DNA of 44,462 nucleotides. Origin: Saprospiraceae bacterium. GTDB taxonomy: Bacteria; Bacteroidota; Bacteroidia; Chitinophagales; Saprospiraceae. The notes beneath the pieces are model-generated. The model had not been told where the DNA came from, made no database searches, and saw only the letters and a program-made list of their open reading frames with translations. This document shows, one piece after another, positions 28,152-36,405 of the stretch; positions within the stretch are counted from its first letter, which is position 1; each line of letters opens with the position of its first letter. The stretch lies in the NCBI GenBank assembly GCA_022448995.1, contig JAKVCT010000010.1, forward strand, positions 1 through 44,462, read 5' to 3'. Position numbers and translations under genes: made by a program.

Positions 28152-28604
28152 TTAGCCTAAAATTGCATTGAGCTTTTCCAAATAATAATTTTCTTTACTT
28201 CTCATAATTTTCTGCTCTTCTGGGGTCTTATCACCATAGCCAATTAAATGTAGCACACCATGGATAATCACACGATGTAGTTCTTGTTCGGCAGTGCAGC
28301 CAAATTGAGTAGCATTTTCATTGGTACGATCTACACTAATAAATAGATCACCTTCGATATAATCCTCTGCATAAGGAAAAGTAATAATATCTGTCAGTGT
28401 ATCGTGATTGAGATACTGCACATTCATTTTGTGCAAATATTCATCGGTGCAAAATATAATGTTGAGCAAGTGTAGTGGAATATTTTCTTCCTCTGCAGTA
28501 GCTTGGATCCATTTTCTGAGTAGCTGATCTGAATTTAGGGCAAAAGAAAGGCCTTCCCAATGGAAGGCTATTCTCTCCTGTAAAGGTATATTTTCTATCA
28601 TCAT
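28152..28604 (-). CDS. ybeY: YbeY, rRNA maturation endoribonuclease
   Basis: This 150-residue protein is of the UPF0054/YbeY family. The metal-binding segment reads HRVIIHGVLHLIGYGDKTPE at about 109-128, with two of the three usual histidines (HG-x-L-H). The third position, H in E. coli (GYDH), is aspartate here, as I recall is common in Bacteroidota. Upstream, LHKMNVQYLNHDTLTDIITF matches the conserved N-x-x-x-L-x-x-D-x-x-T-D-V-L-[ST]-F region. Known YbeY matures the 3' end of 16S rRNA and takes part in ribosome quality control. Two ATGs start the frame (28604 and 28601); either is possible. It is 19 bp after the anti-sigma-type ATPase gene, so the two are likely co-transcribed. Confidence 0.92.
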   Translation of the reverse strand: MMIENIPLQERIAFHWEGLSFALNSDQLLRKWIQATAEEENIPLHLLNIIFCTDEYLHKMNVQYLNHDTLTDIITFPYAEDYIEGDLFISVDRTNENATQFGCTAEQELHRVIIHGVLHLIGYGDKTPEEQKIMRSKENYYLEKLNAILG

Positions 28605-28623
28605 TAATTGTATTCAGCGATAT

Positions 28624-29031
28624 TTAGTTAAGCTTGAACTCCAATTTAACCAATCTGCCAGAATCATCAAAACTAACATTATCTGAGAGTTGGCGCATTA
28701 GGAATACACCACGTCCTCCAGGTGTCATTAAATTTTCAGGTGCGGTAGGATCAGGAAGCTGGTTAGGATCAAAGCCTTGTCCCTCATCTTTTACATGAAA
28801 ACAGATCCTAGCTTGAGATAATTCTGTAGATACATAAACTTTTTTACTGCTTTTGGCGTGATTACCATGTATGATTGCATTGCTAACCGCTTCTGTTAAG
28901 GTAATCAACATATTTCCGAAAAGCTCTTCGCGTATGTTGTATTCCTTTACTATTTGCATTACATATGGCTCTACTTCTGCAATGTTTTTGGGGTGAGATT
29001 CGAGAATCAAGTTGAGTGCAAGTCCTGTCAT
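28624..29031 (-). CDS. HATPase anti-sigma-factor-type protein (RsbW/SpoIIAB-like)
   Basis: This 135-residue single-domain protein is of the GHKL HATPase_c_2 type. The N box is LTEAVSNAIIHGNHA at about 46-60, the G1 box DEGQGFDPNQLP at about 88-99, and the G2 region GGRGVFLMRQLSDNVSF at about 110-126. All ATP- and magnesium-binding residues look intact. Relatives are serine kinases that bind sigma factors and phosphorylate STAS-domain antagonists. No partner STAS protein or sigma factor is in the window, so its target is unknown. The conserved Bacteroidota pairing with ybeY (19 bp downstream) and a DUF4175-like gene (upstream) suggests a core cellular role rather than a stress-only switch; that is an inference. 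Confidence 0.88.
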   Translation of the reverse strand: MTGLALNLILESHPKNIAEVEPYVMQIVKEYNIREELFGNMLITLTEAVSNAIIHGNHAKSSKKVYVSTELSQARICFHVKDEGQGFDPNQLPDPTAPENLMTPGGRGVFLMRQLSDNVSFDDSGRLVKLEFKLN

Positions 29032-29099
29032 TAGAAACCTTACATTTTGAGGAGATCAACAAAGAGCATTTAAGAAACAAGAGACCAATACACAGCAGA

Positions 29100-29129
29100 A
29101 AAAATATCTGTTTTTTTGCAGATATTTTT
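29100..29129 (-). terminator. AT-rich perfect hairpin before the HATPase gene
   Basis: An 11-bp perfect stem (aaaaatatctg with cagatattttt) has an 8-nt loop. Read on the minus strand it is followed by a T-rich tract (ttttttctgc). It lies between the DUF4175-like gene and the HATPase gene and may end or attenuate the upstream transcript. Confidence 0.5.
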
Positions 29130-29209
29130 CAGATGTATGAGATAACAGTCGATTAAACCACTTTTGCTAAGTCCTTAATTAAACAATGAAAACCTTTTAC
29201 TATAATCAA

Positions 29210-29245
29210 CTAAGTTAGTGAAAACCCTCATAATCACTAACTTAG
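29210..29245 (-). terminator. Perfect 11-bp inverted repeat after the DUF4175-like gene
   Basis: ctaagttagtg pairs perfectly with cactaacttag across a 14-nt loop, 12 bases after the stop codon of the large gene on the minus strand. The tract that follows (ttgattatag) is only partly T-rich. It is probably a terminator working with the second hairpin at 29100-29129. Confidence 0.55.
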
Positions 29246-29257
29246 CTAAATGCCGCT

Positions 29258-32200
29258 TTATTTTAGCGCTTTGAAGTATTCTTCTACGAGATTTTTATAA
29301 TAAGGTTTCAATGAAGGAGAGACAGTTTTGAACATTTCTACCTGTCCTTTGCGTTTTTTCAAGTATTCTTCCAACGCAGGAGGCATTTTAGGTTCATATT
29401 CAGGAGCACGTTCTGCCTTACGTTTTTTATCAAATTCACGTTCACGTTCTGCATTTTCAGCTTCCAATAAACGAGTCTCAATATCTTGCAAACGTTTATT
29501 AATATCATTTGGCAAGCGTTTGTTAACAAGATCGGTTTCAATCTTATCCATGGCATTCATTAATTCTTGCAATTGTTTGCCATTCTTCCCCCCCTTACCT
29601 TGCTGTTGTTGTTGTTTCTTCATATCACTCAAAGCCTTGCGAATAGCAGCTTGTTGAGCAGCCATTTGTGCAAATTTCTTACTCATAGCACCATTCGGGA
29701 TCTTACCATCCTTCATTTGTTGCTTCATTTGCTGCAGTTGCTTATTGAGAGCACGTTGCATATCCATAATCCCCCCCATACCAGGTTTTTTACCTTTGCC
29801 TTGCCCTTGACCACTACCTTCACCACCTTCTTGACCAGGTTTTTCGCACATTTGTTCACCGGGCATTTGCTGGGCCATTTGTTGTTGCATCTGATCCATA
29901 GACTCACTGAGCATAAGTGCTAAATCATTGATCCCCGTCATGGTATATTGTTGTTGCACAACCGCATTTCGTTTCTGACGTTCTTCAAGTGTTTTTAAGC
30001 TCTTACTCATTGTTTTCTTAATATCAGTAGTCTTCTCTGTCACAAAGGCTTGTAGTTGAAATACACGTTTGCTCAAGGCTTGCAGACTATCTTCAACGTG
30101 CGCAAAATCATCTTTCAATTTGTACTGACGTTGAACTAGTGTTACATAAGCAGGTGTATTTTGTGTTGTTTTATTTACAGACTGGATCAATTCTTCTTGC
30201 TCAAAAGACATATCAACTAAGTTCTCCAACAACTGACGAATAGATTTGAGATCTTGTTCCATCTTTTTCATCTCATTCATCTTCATAGATTGTTGAAGTT
30301 TCTGAGACAATTGTTTCATCTTCTTAGAAGCATTTTTCTGAGATTTAGAAGCACCTTTGTTTTTCTTCTTTTGGAGCTGATCAGAACTATTCTGCATATT
30401 TTCTTGGATCTCTTCTTGCATCTGATCCATTTCCTCCTGATCCATCTCATAAGGCTGTTCTAACTTAGAGTTTTTCTCTTCTGCCTTTTTGAGTTTCTCT
30501 TGTATTTCTTCAAATTTCTTATTGAGTTCTTCTTGTTTTTTATTGATTTCTTCCTGAGTCATTTTCTCCTTCTGCTCATCATTTTTTTTGCCATCGTCTT
30601 TACTCTCATCTTTCTTATCAGGGTCGTTTTCTTCAGGATTATTTTCATCATTCTTAGCATCATCAGGATTGTCAGGATTATTTTCATCCTTATTATCTTC
30701 ATCGATATTCTCCTCTTTGTTATCTTCACCAGTCTGTTCACTCAATTCCTCTTGCTCTTTTGCCAAAGAATCTAATTCTTGAATTGCTTCTTTCACATCC
30801 TTTTCTACTTCCATTTGCTGGAACAGATTCAGAAGATTATCAATTTTTTTCTCCAACTCTTCATCCTTCATCTCCATTTCTTCAAGCTTATCCAAAACCT
30901 GTTCTTTGTCCATTTTTTGCAAAAGATCCTCCATTTCTTTGATCAGGTCACGCAATTCGTCATTCATCACATGGTCAAATAATTCATCGAGTTTCTTTTG
31001 TTTTTCCATGAGAGCAGAATCCATTTTCTCAGGGCGATATTCTTGATCATTTTGCATATTTTGATCAAAGTTCTGCTTAGCATCATTCAACTTTTTCTCA
31101 ATATCTTGGTGAGACTTAATCAACTTCTCTATTTCTTTACGATCTTGCCAATCCAACTTATCACGTTGCACAATATTGTCGCGAGCATCCTTCATCTCAT
31201 CAGATAATTTTTTAGTTTCATCTAATGCTTTATCCAGCTCATCTTTGATTTCTTCGTTATTTTCTTCCTCTTGTTGCTCAATCTCCTTTTCTGTTGGCAT
31301 TTTATAATACATTAGAGGCGTTCTCGCATACTTACTTCCCTTCACAGCATCATTATCATTTACTTGAAAGTAATAACTAAGTTTATCCCCTGGTTTTAGC
31401 CCCATCTCACGTACATCCAAGATGTGATCATAAGTAGTTTGTTTACCTTTATTGATGGCTAAACTTATTCTATCAGAGCGAGTAGCTGTTTTTTCGTTTT
31501 CTATTTTGTAATGAAAATTCAAGTTGCGAATACCATAATCATCTGTAGCTTCTCCTGCGAAGTATACAATTTTATCATTGATGGTATCTTGCTCTACTTT
31601 TACATCAATAGTTGGATGTAAGTCAGGAATTACGGTTAGAGAATATGTCATAGAATCTCCATTGGGCAATTGCTCATTAGAAATAAAGATGGTATAATTA
31701 CCTTCTCTCATAATTTTCTTTTCAAACCCAAATTCACCACTACCTTTATCTTCAGCTATAATGCGTTCACTACCAGGGAAATCCACTTCAATTTTCTTCG
31801 TATAATTTGATAAGATTCCCCAATTAATTTTAGTTCCAGCAGGAATAACCAAGTTACTTACTTTCTCAATTCTTTCATCACGTCTACCTGTGTATGATGG
31901 ATAATCCAAGCTAGCATTGATCTCTGCAATAGCTGGTTTCTCCAATACATCAATAGAATATTCTGTAGATTTGAAGCCATTAGCACTTAGTCTAAAATCA
32001 GTATCTTCCGGAATCTTGATAAACTGATATTTAAATCGGTTGGTTGTCCCCTTTATCTTCTCCAATTTATATTTAATGTTCTTAATATGAATGAACACTT
32101 CACTAGGCAATTCTTCTCCCTCAATCAGTACTTCTAGATCATAGTTCTCAAACTGAACTACACGCGGGTTTTCGTCTTCTACCACAAACTGAAAACTCGC

Positions 32201-32794
32201 TTTTTTACTAAATTCTTTGTTATTATTCAGTAAACGGGTTGTACTACTCTGTATGATATTGGAGCTCAATAACAAAACAAAGAATAGTAAGGTGGGAGGT
32301 ACAGCGTAACGCAAATATTTTTTGTTTTTACTCAGATCTATGGCGGATCTAAAAGGAACTGGTTTTAGTTCTTTTGTTTTTTGGTTGATACTTGCTTGAA
32401 TTAGTGCAGTATCTGATAAAGATGCTTGCTGTTTTAGTTGGAGTACATTCAACAACTTATCCTTTACATTTGGAAAATGCTGACCAATAATACTTGCTGC
32501 TTGCTCATGGGAGATAATTCTTCCCAATTTGAAGTATTGAAGCATTGGGCGTAGAACAAACCAACCTAATGTAGCTACACTTGTAGCTGCAAAAGAGTAG
32601 AATAAAACCTTGCGTAAGCTTGTAGATGAGGCTGATGTATTGTAATTATAATACTCAAACAGTACAAAACTGATGTAGAGTCCTACTAGGATTCCTAAAC
32701 TATACAGGGCACCCCTTATGAGATTATTCACATAGAATTTGCGAATAAATTGGTCTAACTTCTGTATAAGTAATTGGTAGTTATTACTTTGCAT
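29258..32794 (-). CDS. DUF4175-like large coiled-coil membrane protein
   Basis: This 1178-residue protein has two N-terminal membrane segments (about 22-46 and 57-79) and a third near 165-180 (VPPTLLFFVLLLSSNII). A beta-rich periplasmic-type region (about 190-510) contains repeated strands around NGDSMTYSLTVIPDLHPTID and YFAGEATDDYGIRNL. From about 515 to the end it is a very long, charged coiled coil rich in K, E, Q and M. An acidic, asparagine-rich stretch lies near 690-750 (DENNPDNPDDAKNDENNPEE), followed by Gln/Met-rich segments and a glycine-rich hinge (EGGEGSGQGQGKGKKPGMGG). The architecture and its place next to an RsbW-like gene and ybeY match the Bacteroidota proteins labelled DUF4175. 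No catalytic motif is visible; a structural envelope role is only a guess. Confidence 0.75.
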   Translation of the reverse strand: MQSNNYQLLIQKLDQFIRKFYVNNLIRGALYSLGILVGLYISFVLFEYYNYNTSASSTSLRKVLFYSFAATSVATLGWFVLRPMLQYFKLGRIISHEQAASIIGQHFPNVKDKLLNVLQLKQQASLSDTALIQASINQKTKELKPVPFRSAIDLSKNKKYLRYAVPPTLLFFVLLLSSNIIQSSTTRLLNNNKEFSKKASFQFVVEDENPRVVQFENYDLEVLIEGEELPSEVFIHIKNIKYKLEKIKGTTNRFKYQFIKIPEDTDFRLSANGFKSTEYSIDVLEKPAIAEINASLDYPSYTGRRDERIEKVSNLVIPAGTKINWGILSNYTKKIEVDFPGSERIIAEDKGSGEFGFEKKIMREGNYTIFISNEQLPNGDSMTYSLTVIPDLHPTIDVKVEQDTINDKIVYFAGEATDDYGIRNLNFHYKIENEKTATRSDRISLAINKGKQTTYDHILDVREMGLKPGDKLSYYFQVNDNDAVKGSKYARTPLMYYKMPTEKEIEQQEEENNEEIKDELDKALDETKKLSDEMKDARDNIVQRDKLDWQDRKEIEKLIKSHQDIEKKLNDAKQNFDQNMQNDQEYRPEKMDSALMEKQKKLDELFDHVMNDELRDLIKEMEDLLQKMDKEQVLDKLEEMEMKDEELEKKIDNLLNLFQQMEVEKDVKEAIQELDSLAKEQEELSEQTGEDNKEENIDEDNKDENNPDNPDDAKNDENNPEENDPDKKDESKDDGKKNDEQKEKMTQEEINKKQEELNKKFEEIQEKLKKAEEKNSKLEQPYEMDQEEMDQMQEEIQENMQNSSDQLQKKKNKGASKSQKNASKKMKQLSQKLQQSMKMNEMKKMEQDLKSIRQLLENLVDMSFEQEELIQSVNKTTQNTPAYVTLVQRQYKLKDDFAHVEDSLQALSKRVFQLQAFVTEKTTDIKKTMSKSLKTLEERQKRNAVVQQQYTMTGINDLALMLSESMDQMQQQMAQQMPGEQMCEKPGQEGGEGSGQGQGKGKKPGMGGIMDMQRALNKQLQQMKQQMKDGKIPNGAMSKKFAQMAAQQAAIRKALSDMKKQQQQQGKGGKNGKQLQELMNAMDKIETDLVNKRLPNDINKRLQDIETRLLEAENAEREREFDKKRKAERAPEYEPKMPPALEEYLKKRKGQVEMFKTVSPSLKPYYKNLVEEYFKALK

Positions 32795-33124
32795 AATTTA
32801 ATCTGCTTTATGAATTGGAGTGGGTAGATGAAGATAAAAGATTCCTTATTGTTACTCCTTAGGATGTTATTTTGTTCCCCATATTAGCATTTTTTATTTA
32901 GAGTTTTAGGCTTTTTTAGAGAATTTTAACAATTTTAACAGTGTGGGAGAATTGTACTAAACAACTGTAATTCTAAAGATGTAATTGTGGAAGAAAATGG
33001 TGGGTGACCAATATTGACGAACAAGAAAAATATCTTAGCTTAGAATAGCTGTATTTTGTAGGAAATATAGGCGAGATTATACTTTGTTTTTGATGCAAAG
33101 TTGGCTGGAAAATTAACTCTTTTT
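32795..33124. other. Intergenic region upstream of the DUF4175-like gene
   Basis: This AT-rich stretch has no gene-quality ORF, repeat or clear hairpin with a T-run. It must contain the promoter of the minus-strand DUF4175-like gene and the 3' end of the 33125 gene, but I found no TAnnTTTG box at a sensible place. Confidence 0.5.
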
Positions 33125-33535
33125 CTAAGGGTTTTTGATAGATAACGTTTTGGGAATATGGATTTCATATTTCACTTTAGCTTTATACCTTTCACCCTTC
33201 ACCATAATAATATCATGTCGGGGGCGAAGAATCAAAATACTTTTTTTGTCTTTAGTCTTTTTTATTTTTAGCATGGAGGTGTAGCTACCTTGGTCCATTA
33301 AGTATTCTCCCAAAATGGGACGAATATTAGGGAACTCAACAGAGGCCTTCACTGTAATGAAAGCCTCTTCTGTTTTGATGAGTTGATATTGGTTCTTAGG
33401 GTAGTATATTTCCAGTTGAGTGAGGGTAGCATCAAAAGGAAAAGATTGTTCTACAGTTTTAGGTTCTTGGCTATAAGCTGCTTCTGCTATCAACAGCATA
33501 AAAAAACTAATAGCACAATAAAATAAGGTTTTCAT
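33125..33535 (-). CDS. Small secreted protein, paralogue of 34113-34571
   Basis: This 136-residue protein has a signal peptide (MKTLFYCAISFFMLLIAEAA, cleavage near AYS-Q). The mature part is a short, mostly beta protein. Its C-terminal half, YLMDQGSYTSMLKIKK...ILRPRHDIIMVKGERY...YEIHIPKTLSI, lines up with the same region of the upstream gene (YLADNGRYELNYSF...ILSPKKNNNVIVIKGKEC...YIIFVPSSIEL). The layout (signal, strands with D/N-G turns, IVKG, then a final I-x-I-P strand) recalls the start of putative-adhesin DUF4097-type domains, cut short. The function is unknown. Confidence 0.72.
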   Translation of the reverse strand: MKTLFYCAISFFMLLIAEAAYSQEPKTVEQSFPFDATLTQLEIYYPKNQYQLIKTEEAFITVKASVEFPNIRPILGEYLMDQGSYTSMLKIKKTKDKKSILILRPRHDIIMVKGERYKAKVKYEIHIPKTLSIKNP

Positions 33536-34112
33536 ATATTCGTTAATATCTTAGACAAAATCTTTAAAGTGTTTTGGATCAAAAATAGAATATTTTTGTA
33601 TCCTAAAACTTCTATTAATAACATTGTCTATTAAATTAAATGAAGAAGTATCAAAAATTGAACCACTTATAAATTATCTGTCTAATATTTTTGGTGTTTC
33701 GTTCCTGATCATAGAATATTTGAGAACTATTAACTGTGAAAATAGAGTGGTCAAGCAAAAAGAATCTCTCAAACAACTACTTGAATAAGCTTTTGTAATC
33801 CGTGAAGATTTTGTAATTACTCACAAAATTATGATTCACCATTGCTTTCTGTAAAAAAGAAGTCTCGCGAAGATCCCCTCCACAAGACTTTAATTGCAAA
33901 CTAAATTCACCTAATAAAAATTTTCTATATCTATAAATGATAGTTCGTTACTTTTTAACTTTGACCAAAACCTGAAGGGCTTAGTAAAATAAAAAGTATA
34001 GAAATTATTGTTTAATAATTGATTAATACCTTATCATAAGGTGCTAACATAGAGTGTTATATAATCATATTAGCAGTCTTTGAGATTAGTTCTACCTGGA
34101 TTTTTCATTACC
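33536..34112. other. Intergenic region with a palindrome bearing divergent promoter-like boxes
   Basis: No gene is visible. At 33571-33609 a near-perfect palindrome (gttttggatcaaaaata, a 3-nt centre, then tatttttgtatcctaaaac, two bulges) contains tatttttg, a perfect TAnnTTTG box, on both strands; the minus-strand copy is about 45 bases from the start of the 33125 gene. No TTG lies at the right distance upstream of either box. At 33971-33989 the sequence cctgaagggcttagtaaaa matches 17 of 19 bases of the rng palindrome. A gtgaa...attttgt/acaaaat...ttcac hairpin lies near 33802-33839. Confidence 0.5.
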
Positions 34113-34571
34113 TTAGTTCATACTTAATCCAGCTGTAGATGTTTCTGTTTCGCCAACCACTACAAGTTCAATGCTACTAGGTACAAAAATAATATAGCTT
34201 AGATTTTCTGAACATTCTTTTCCCTTTATTACAATTACATTATTGTTCTTTTTTGGAGAAAGAATTATCGCATTATCGGTTACGTCAAAAGAATAATTTA
34301 GCTCATAGCGACCATTATCTGCTAAATATTGTAACAAACGTTCATTGGCACCTGTAAGCTTAATAGTAGTTTCTACCACAATTCTAGAACCTTGTGTTTT
34401 ACGAATGAGGACATCTTCTGCTGCTATATCTCCATTTAGAATCAACTTCACTATGCCACTTTTGCTAGTGAACATTTGGTGAGTATTTTGAGATATTTCT
34501 TGTGCTTGGCTAAAATTGGAGAAGAAACAAAGTGTAACGCATAAAACTATTATAGTATAAACTGTATTCAT
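34113..34571 (-). CDS. Small secreted protein, paralogue of 33125-33535
   Basis: This 152-residue protein has a signal peptide (MNTVYTIIVLCVTLCFFSN, cleavage near SQA-Q). The mature domain is a beta-rich chain: SGIVKLILNGDIAAEDVLI, GSRIVVETTIKL, YLADNGRYELNYSFD, NAIILSPKKNNNVIVIKG and a final IIFVPSSIELVVVGE strand. This is like the beginning of a DUF4097-style putative adhesin. It shares order and several motifs with the downstream gene at 33125, so the two arose by duplication and have diverged strongly. No sorting domain or lipobox is present, so a periplasmic location is likely. The function is unknown. Confidence 0.72.
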   Translation of the reverse strand: MNTVYTIIVLCVTLCFFSNFSQAQEISQNTHQMFTSKSGIVKLILNGDIAAEDVLIRKTQGSRIVVETTIKLTGANERLLQYLADNGRYELNYSFDVTDNAIILSPKKNNNVIVIKGKECSENLSYIIFVPSSIELVVVGETETSTAGLSMN

Positions 34572-34951
34572 TGTGTTGGGATAATTATTATTGCTTGGGA
34601 AATTTTCTATGCTATTTATCTTGTACAGTCCAAATAGGATACCAATTTTGAAAATAGATTAATCGATGGAATATTATTTGGACAAATATTAACCATATAT
34701 TAGCTTAAGTTTTGTGTGGATACTTTTGCGATTTTGTCTACTGTAATTGACCAAAACATAAAGTATTTTGAAAAAGCTAAAGCTTTAAGCTGCTCATATA
34801 TACATAGATCTTTATGTGTTAATAATGTAAAAACATTACCTTCTATTTATTATTTTCATTGAATGAAACGAATTATTTGTTGATAAATAAATATGCATAA
34901 CTGAGTTGATCCGTTACTTACTTACATTTTTATTGAATTAAAATTTTGTAC
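34572..34951. other. Divergent intergenic region
   Basis: It separates a minus-strand gene (start 34571) from a plus-strand gene (start 34952) and must hold both promoters. A perfect plus-strand -7 box (tacttttg) lies near 34719-34726, but it is over 200 bases from the plus-strand start and lacks a well-spaced TTG. A small palindrome (aaagct-aa-agcttt) lies near 34780-34793. Otherwise it is plain AT-rich DNA. Confidence 0.45.
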
Positions 34952-36367
34952 ATGAAATATATTTTACTCTATCTTTTTATGTTGTGTACTTCTCTATCAA
35001 GTTTTGCTCAAGAAGTTAAAATTTCGGAGCCTTTAGATATTACTAAGGATCTTCGACAGGAATTGATTGCTGATTATACAAACCATCTTTTATTGTATCG
35101 ACAAACAAAAACTCGCCATTTGATACATGCATTTGACAAGGATCTGGGAGAACTTTGGGAGAAGGAAATAACATTTGATGCCTTGAACAAAGTGCATCCT
35201 TTGTCGGTGATTACTAACAAAAAAGAGAATACCTTTTTTATTTTGTACTATACACACAAAAAAGGGAAAACCTATTTACATCTAGCAGAGCTAAGTCAAG
35301 AAGCTAAAATATTGGAAGACTTCACATTAGGAAGTTTCCGCGAACGTCTTTCTTTAAGTTCAGATAACCTTATATTTTCCTCAGATAAAAAATATGTAGT
35401 AGTTTATGATCCAACTTTTGAGGGGAATATCCATTTAGCTCATATTGATATCCAAGCAAGGAAGATTGCGTGGCAGCGAGAATTTAAAGAAGCGGGATTG
35501 ATATATTCAAAAAATTATTTAGAGCTTATTATTAATAAAGCAGGAACAACTTTTCTTTGTTTTGAGCAGAATAATCAACGCAAGAGGGCAAATGAGCATT
35601 TATACTCAATTTACGAGTTTGATAAGCAAGGCACAGAATCTATACATCATTTAAGTCATCCTGATGTCATGGCCTATGATGTCTCTTTTTGTTACGATGA
35701 GATGAATCAAAAGCTGGTTGCTGCAGGCTTATACTCTGAGAACTTCAGAGAAGCTAATGGTTTATTCTATGCAAATATTGATTTGGAGGAGCTTGATAGT
35801 ACCCAGATTATCAACTCACCTTTTGATGAAAAACTAATGCGTAGTTTAACAGGGGAGCGCAGAAAAAACATAGAAGGGATTAGCAACTTTGATATTCAGG
35901 AAATGATTTTACGGAGAGATGGTGGTGTAATTCTTATGGCAGAGCAGAATTTAGTGTATGAATACGAACCTTCTTTTTTTGGTGTAGACAGTGGAGCAGA
36001 ACAAACTGATTATCTCTTTGAGAATATTTTAGTAACCTCTATTCACCCAACTGGAGAAATACACTGGAAAGAAGTATTGCATAAGAGTCAGAGCTCAGAA
36101 AACGATAAGGCACGCTATTCCTCTTTCTTTTTGTTCAAAAATAGATCATTGCTAAGGGTATTATATAATGATGAGATCTCTTGGAATGCTAATGTCTATG
36201 AATATGTCTTGAACGGAGAGGGGCAGGTTAATCGTAATATTGTAAGTTATGAGAGTAAAAAACCATTACTTTTAGCCTTTCGAAAAGGCATACAGATATC
36301 ATCGAATACTTTTGTAGCTTTATCTACACGTAACAATAGATTGCGTGTAGTAAAAGTAGTGTATTAA
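34952..36367 (+). CDS. Secreted protein, possible beta-propeller
   Basis: Counting from the ATG at 34952, this 471-residue protein has a signal peptide (MKYILLYLFMLCTSLSSFA, cleavage before QEV). A TTG two codons upstream keeps the frame open but is less likely as a start because the signal peptide begins properly at the ATG. The mature chain is beta-rich with recurring units of about 45-60 residues, such as HLIHAFDKDLGELWEKEITF, HLAHIDIQARKIAWQREF and GEIHWKEVLHKSQS; this resembles a quinoprotein/WD-type propeller. No lipobox or T9SS domain is present. A binding or sensing role is a guess. The last codons and the stop codon lie inside a perfect terminator hairpin (36354-36395). Confidence 0.75.
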   Translation: MKYILLYLFMLCTSLSSFAQEVKISEPLDITKDLRQELIADYTNHLLLYRQTKTRHLIHAFDKDLGELWEKEITFDALNKVHPLSVITNKKENTFFILYYTHKKGKTYLHLAELSQEAKILEDFTLGSFRERLSLSSDNLIFSSDKKYVVVYDPTFEGNIHLAHIDIQARKIAWQREFKEAGLIYSKNYLELIINKAGTTFLCFEQNNQRKRANEHLYSIYEFDKQGTESIHHLSHPDVMAYDVSFCYDEMNQKLVAAGLYSENFREANGLFYANIDLEELDSTQIINSPFDEKLMRSLTGERRKNIEGISNFDIQEMILRRDGGVILMAEQNLVYEYEPSFFGVDSGAEQTDYLFENILVTSIHPTGEIHWKEVLHKSQSSENDKARYSSFFLFKNRSLLRVLYNDEISWNANVYEYVLNGEGQVNRNIVSYESKKPLLLAFRKGIQISSNTFVALSTRNNRLRVVKVVY

Positions 36368-36395
36368 GATTCTTCGGAATCTTAATACACTACTT
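36354..36395. terminator. Perfect 19-bp bidirectional terminator with TTCG loop, overlapping the stop codon
   Basis: The left arm (aagtagtgtattaagattc) and right arm (gaatcttaatacactactt) are perfectly complementary around a ttcg tetraloop. The left arm contains the last codons and the TAA stop (36365-36367) of the plus-strand gene. The minus-strand gene at 36406 ends 11 bases beyond the right arm, so the hairpin serves both converging genes. No long T-run follows on either side, but the stem is exceptionally stable. Confidence 0.85.
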
Positions 36396-36405
36396 CTGAC
36401 ACTTC

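Noticed and set aside
29328..31207. Several plus-strand frames rich in Leu, Ile, Phe and Ser opposite the DUF4175-like gene
   Set aside because: They are the complement of Lys/Glu/Gln-rich codons of the real gene; none has a family signature.
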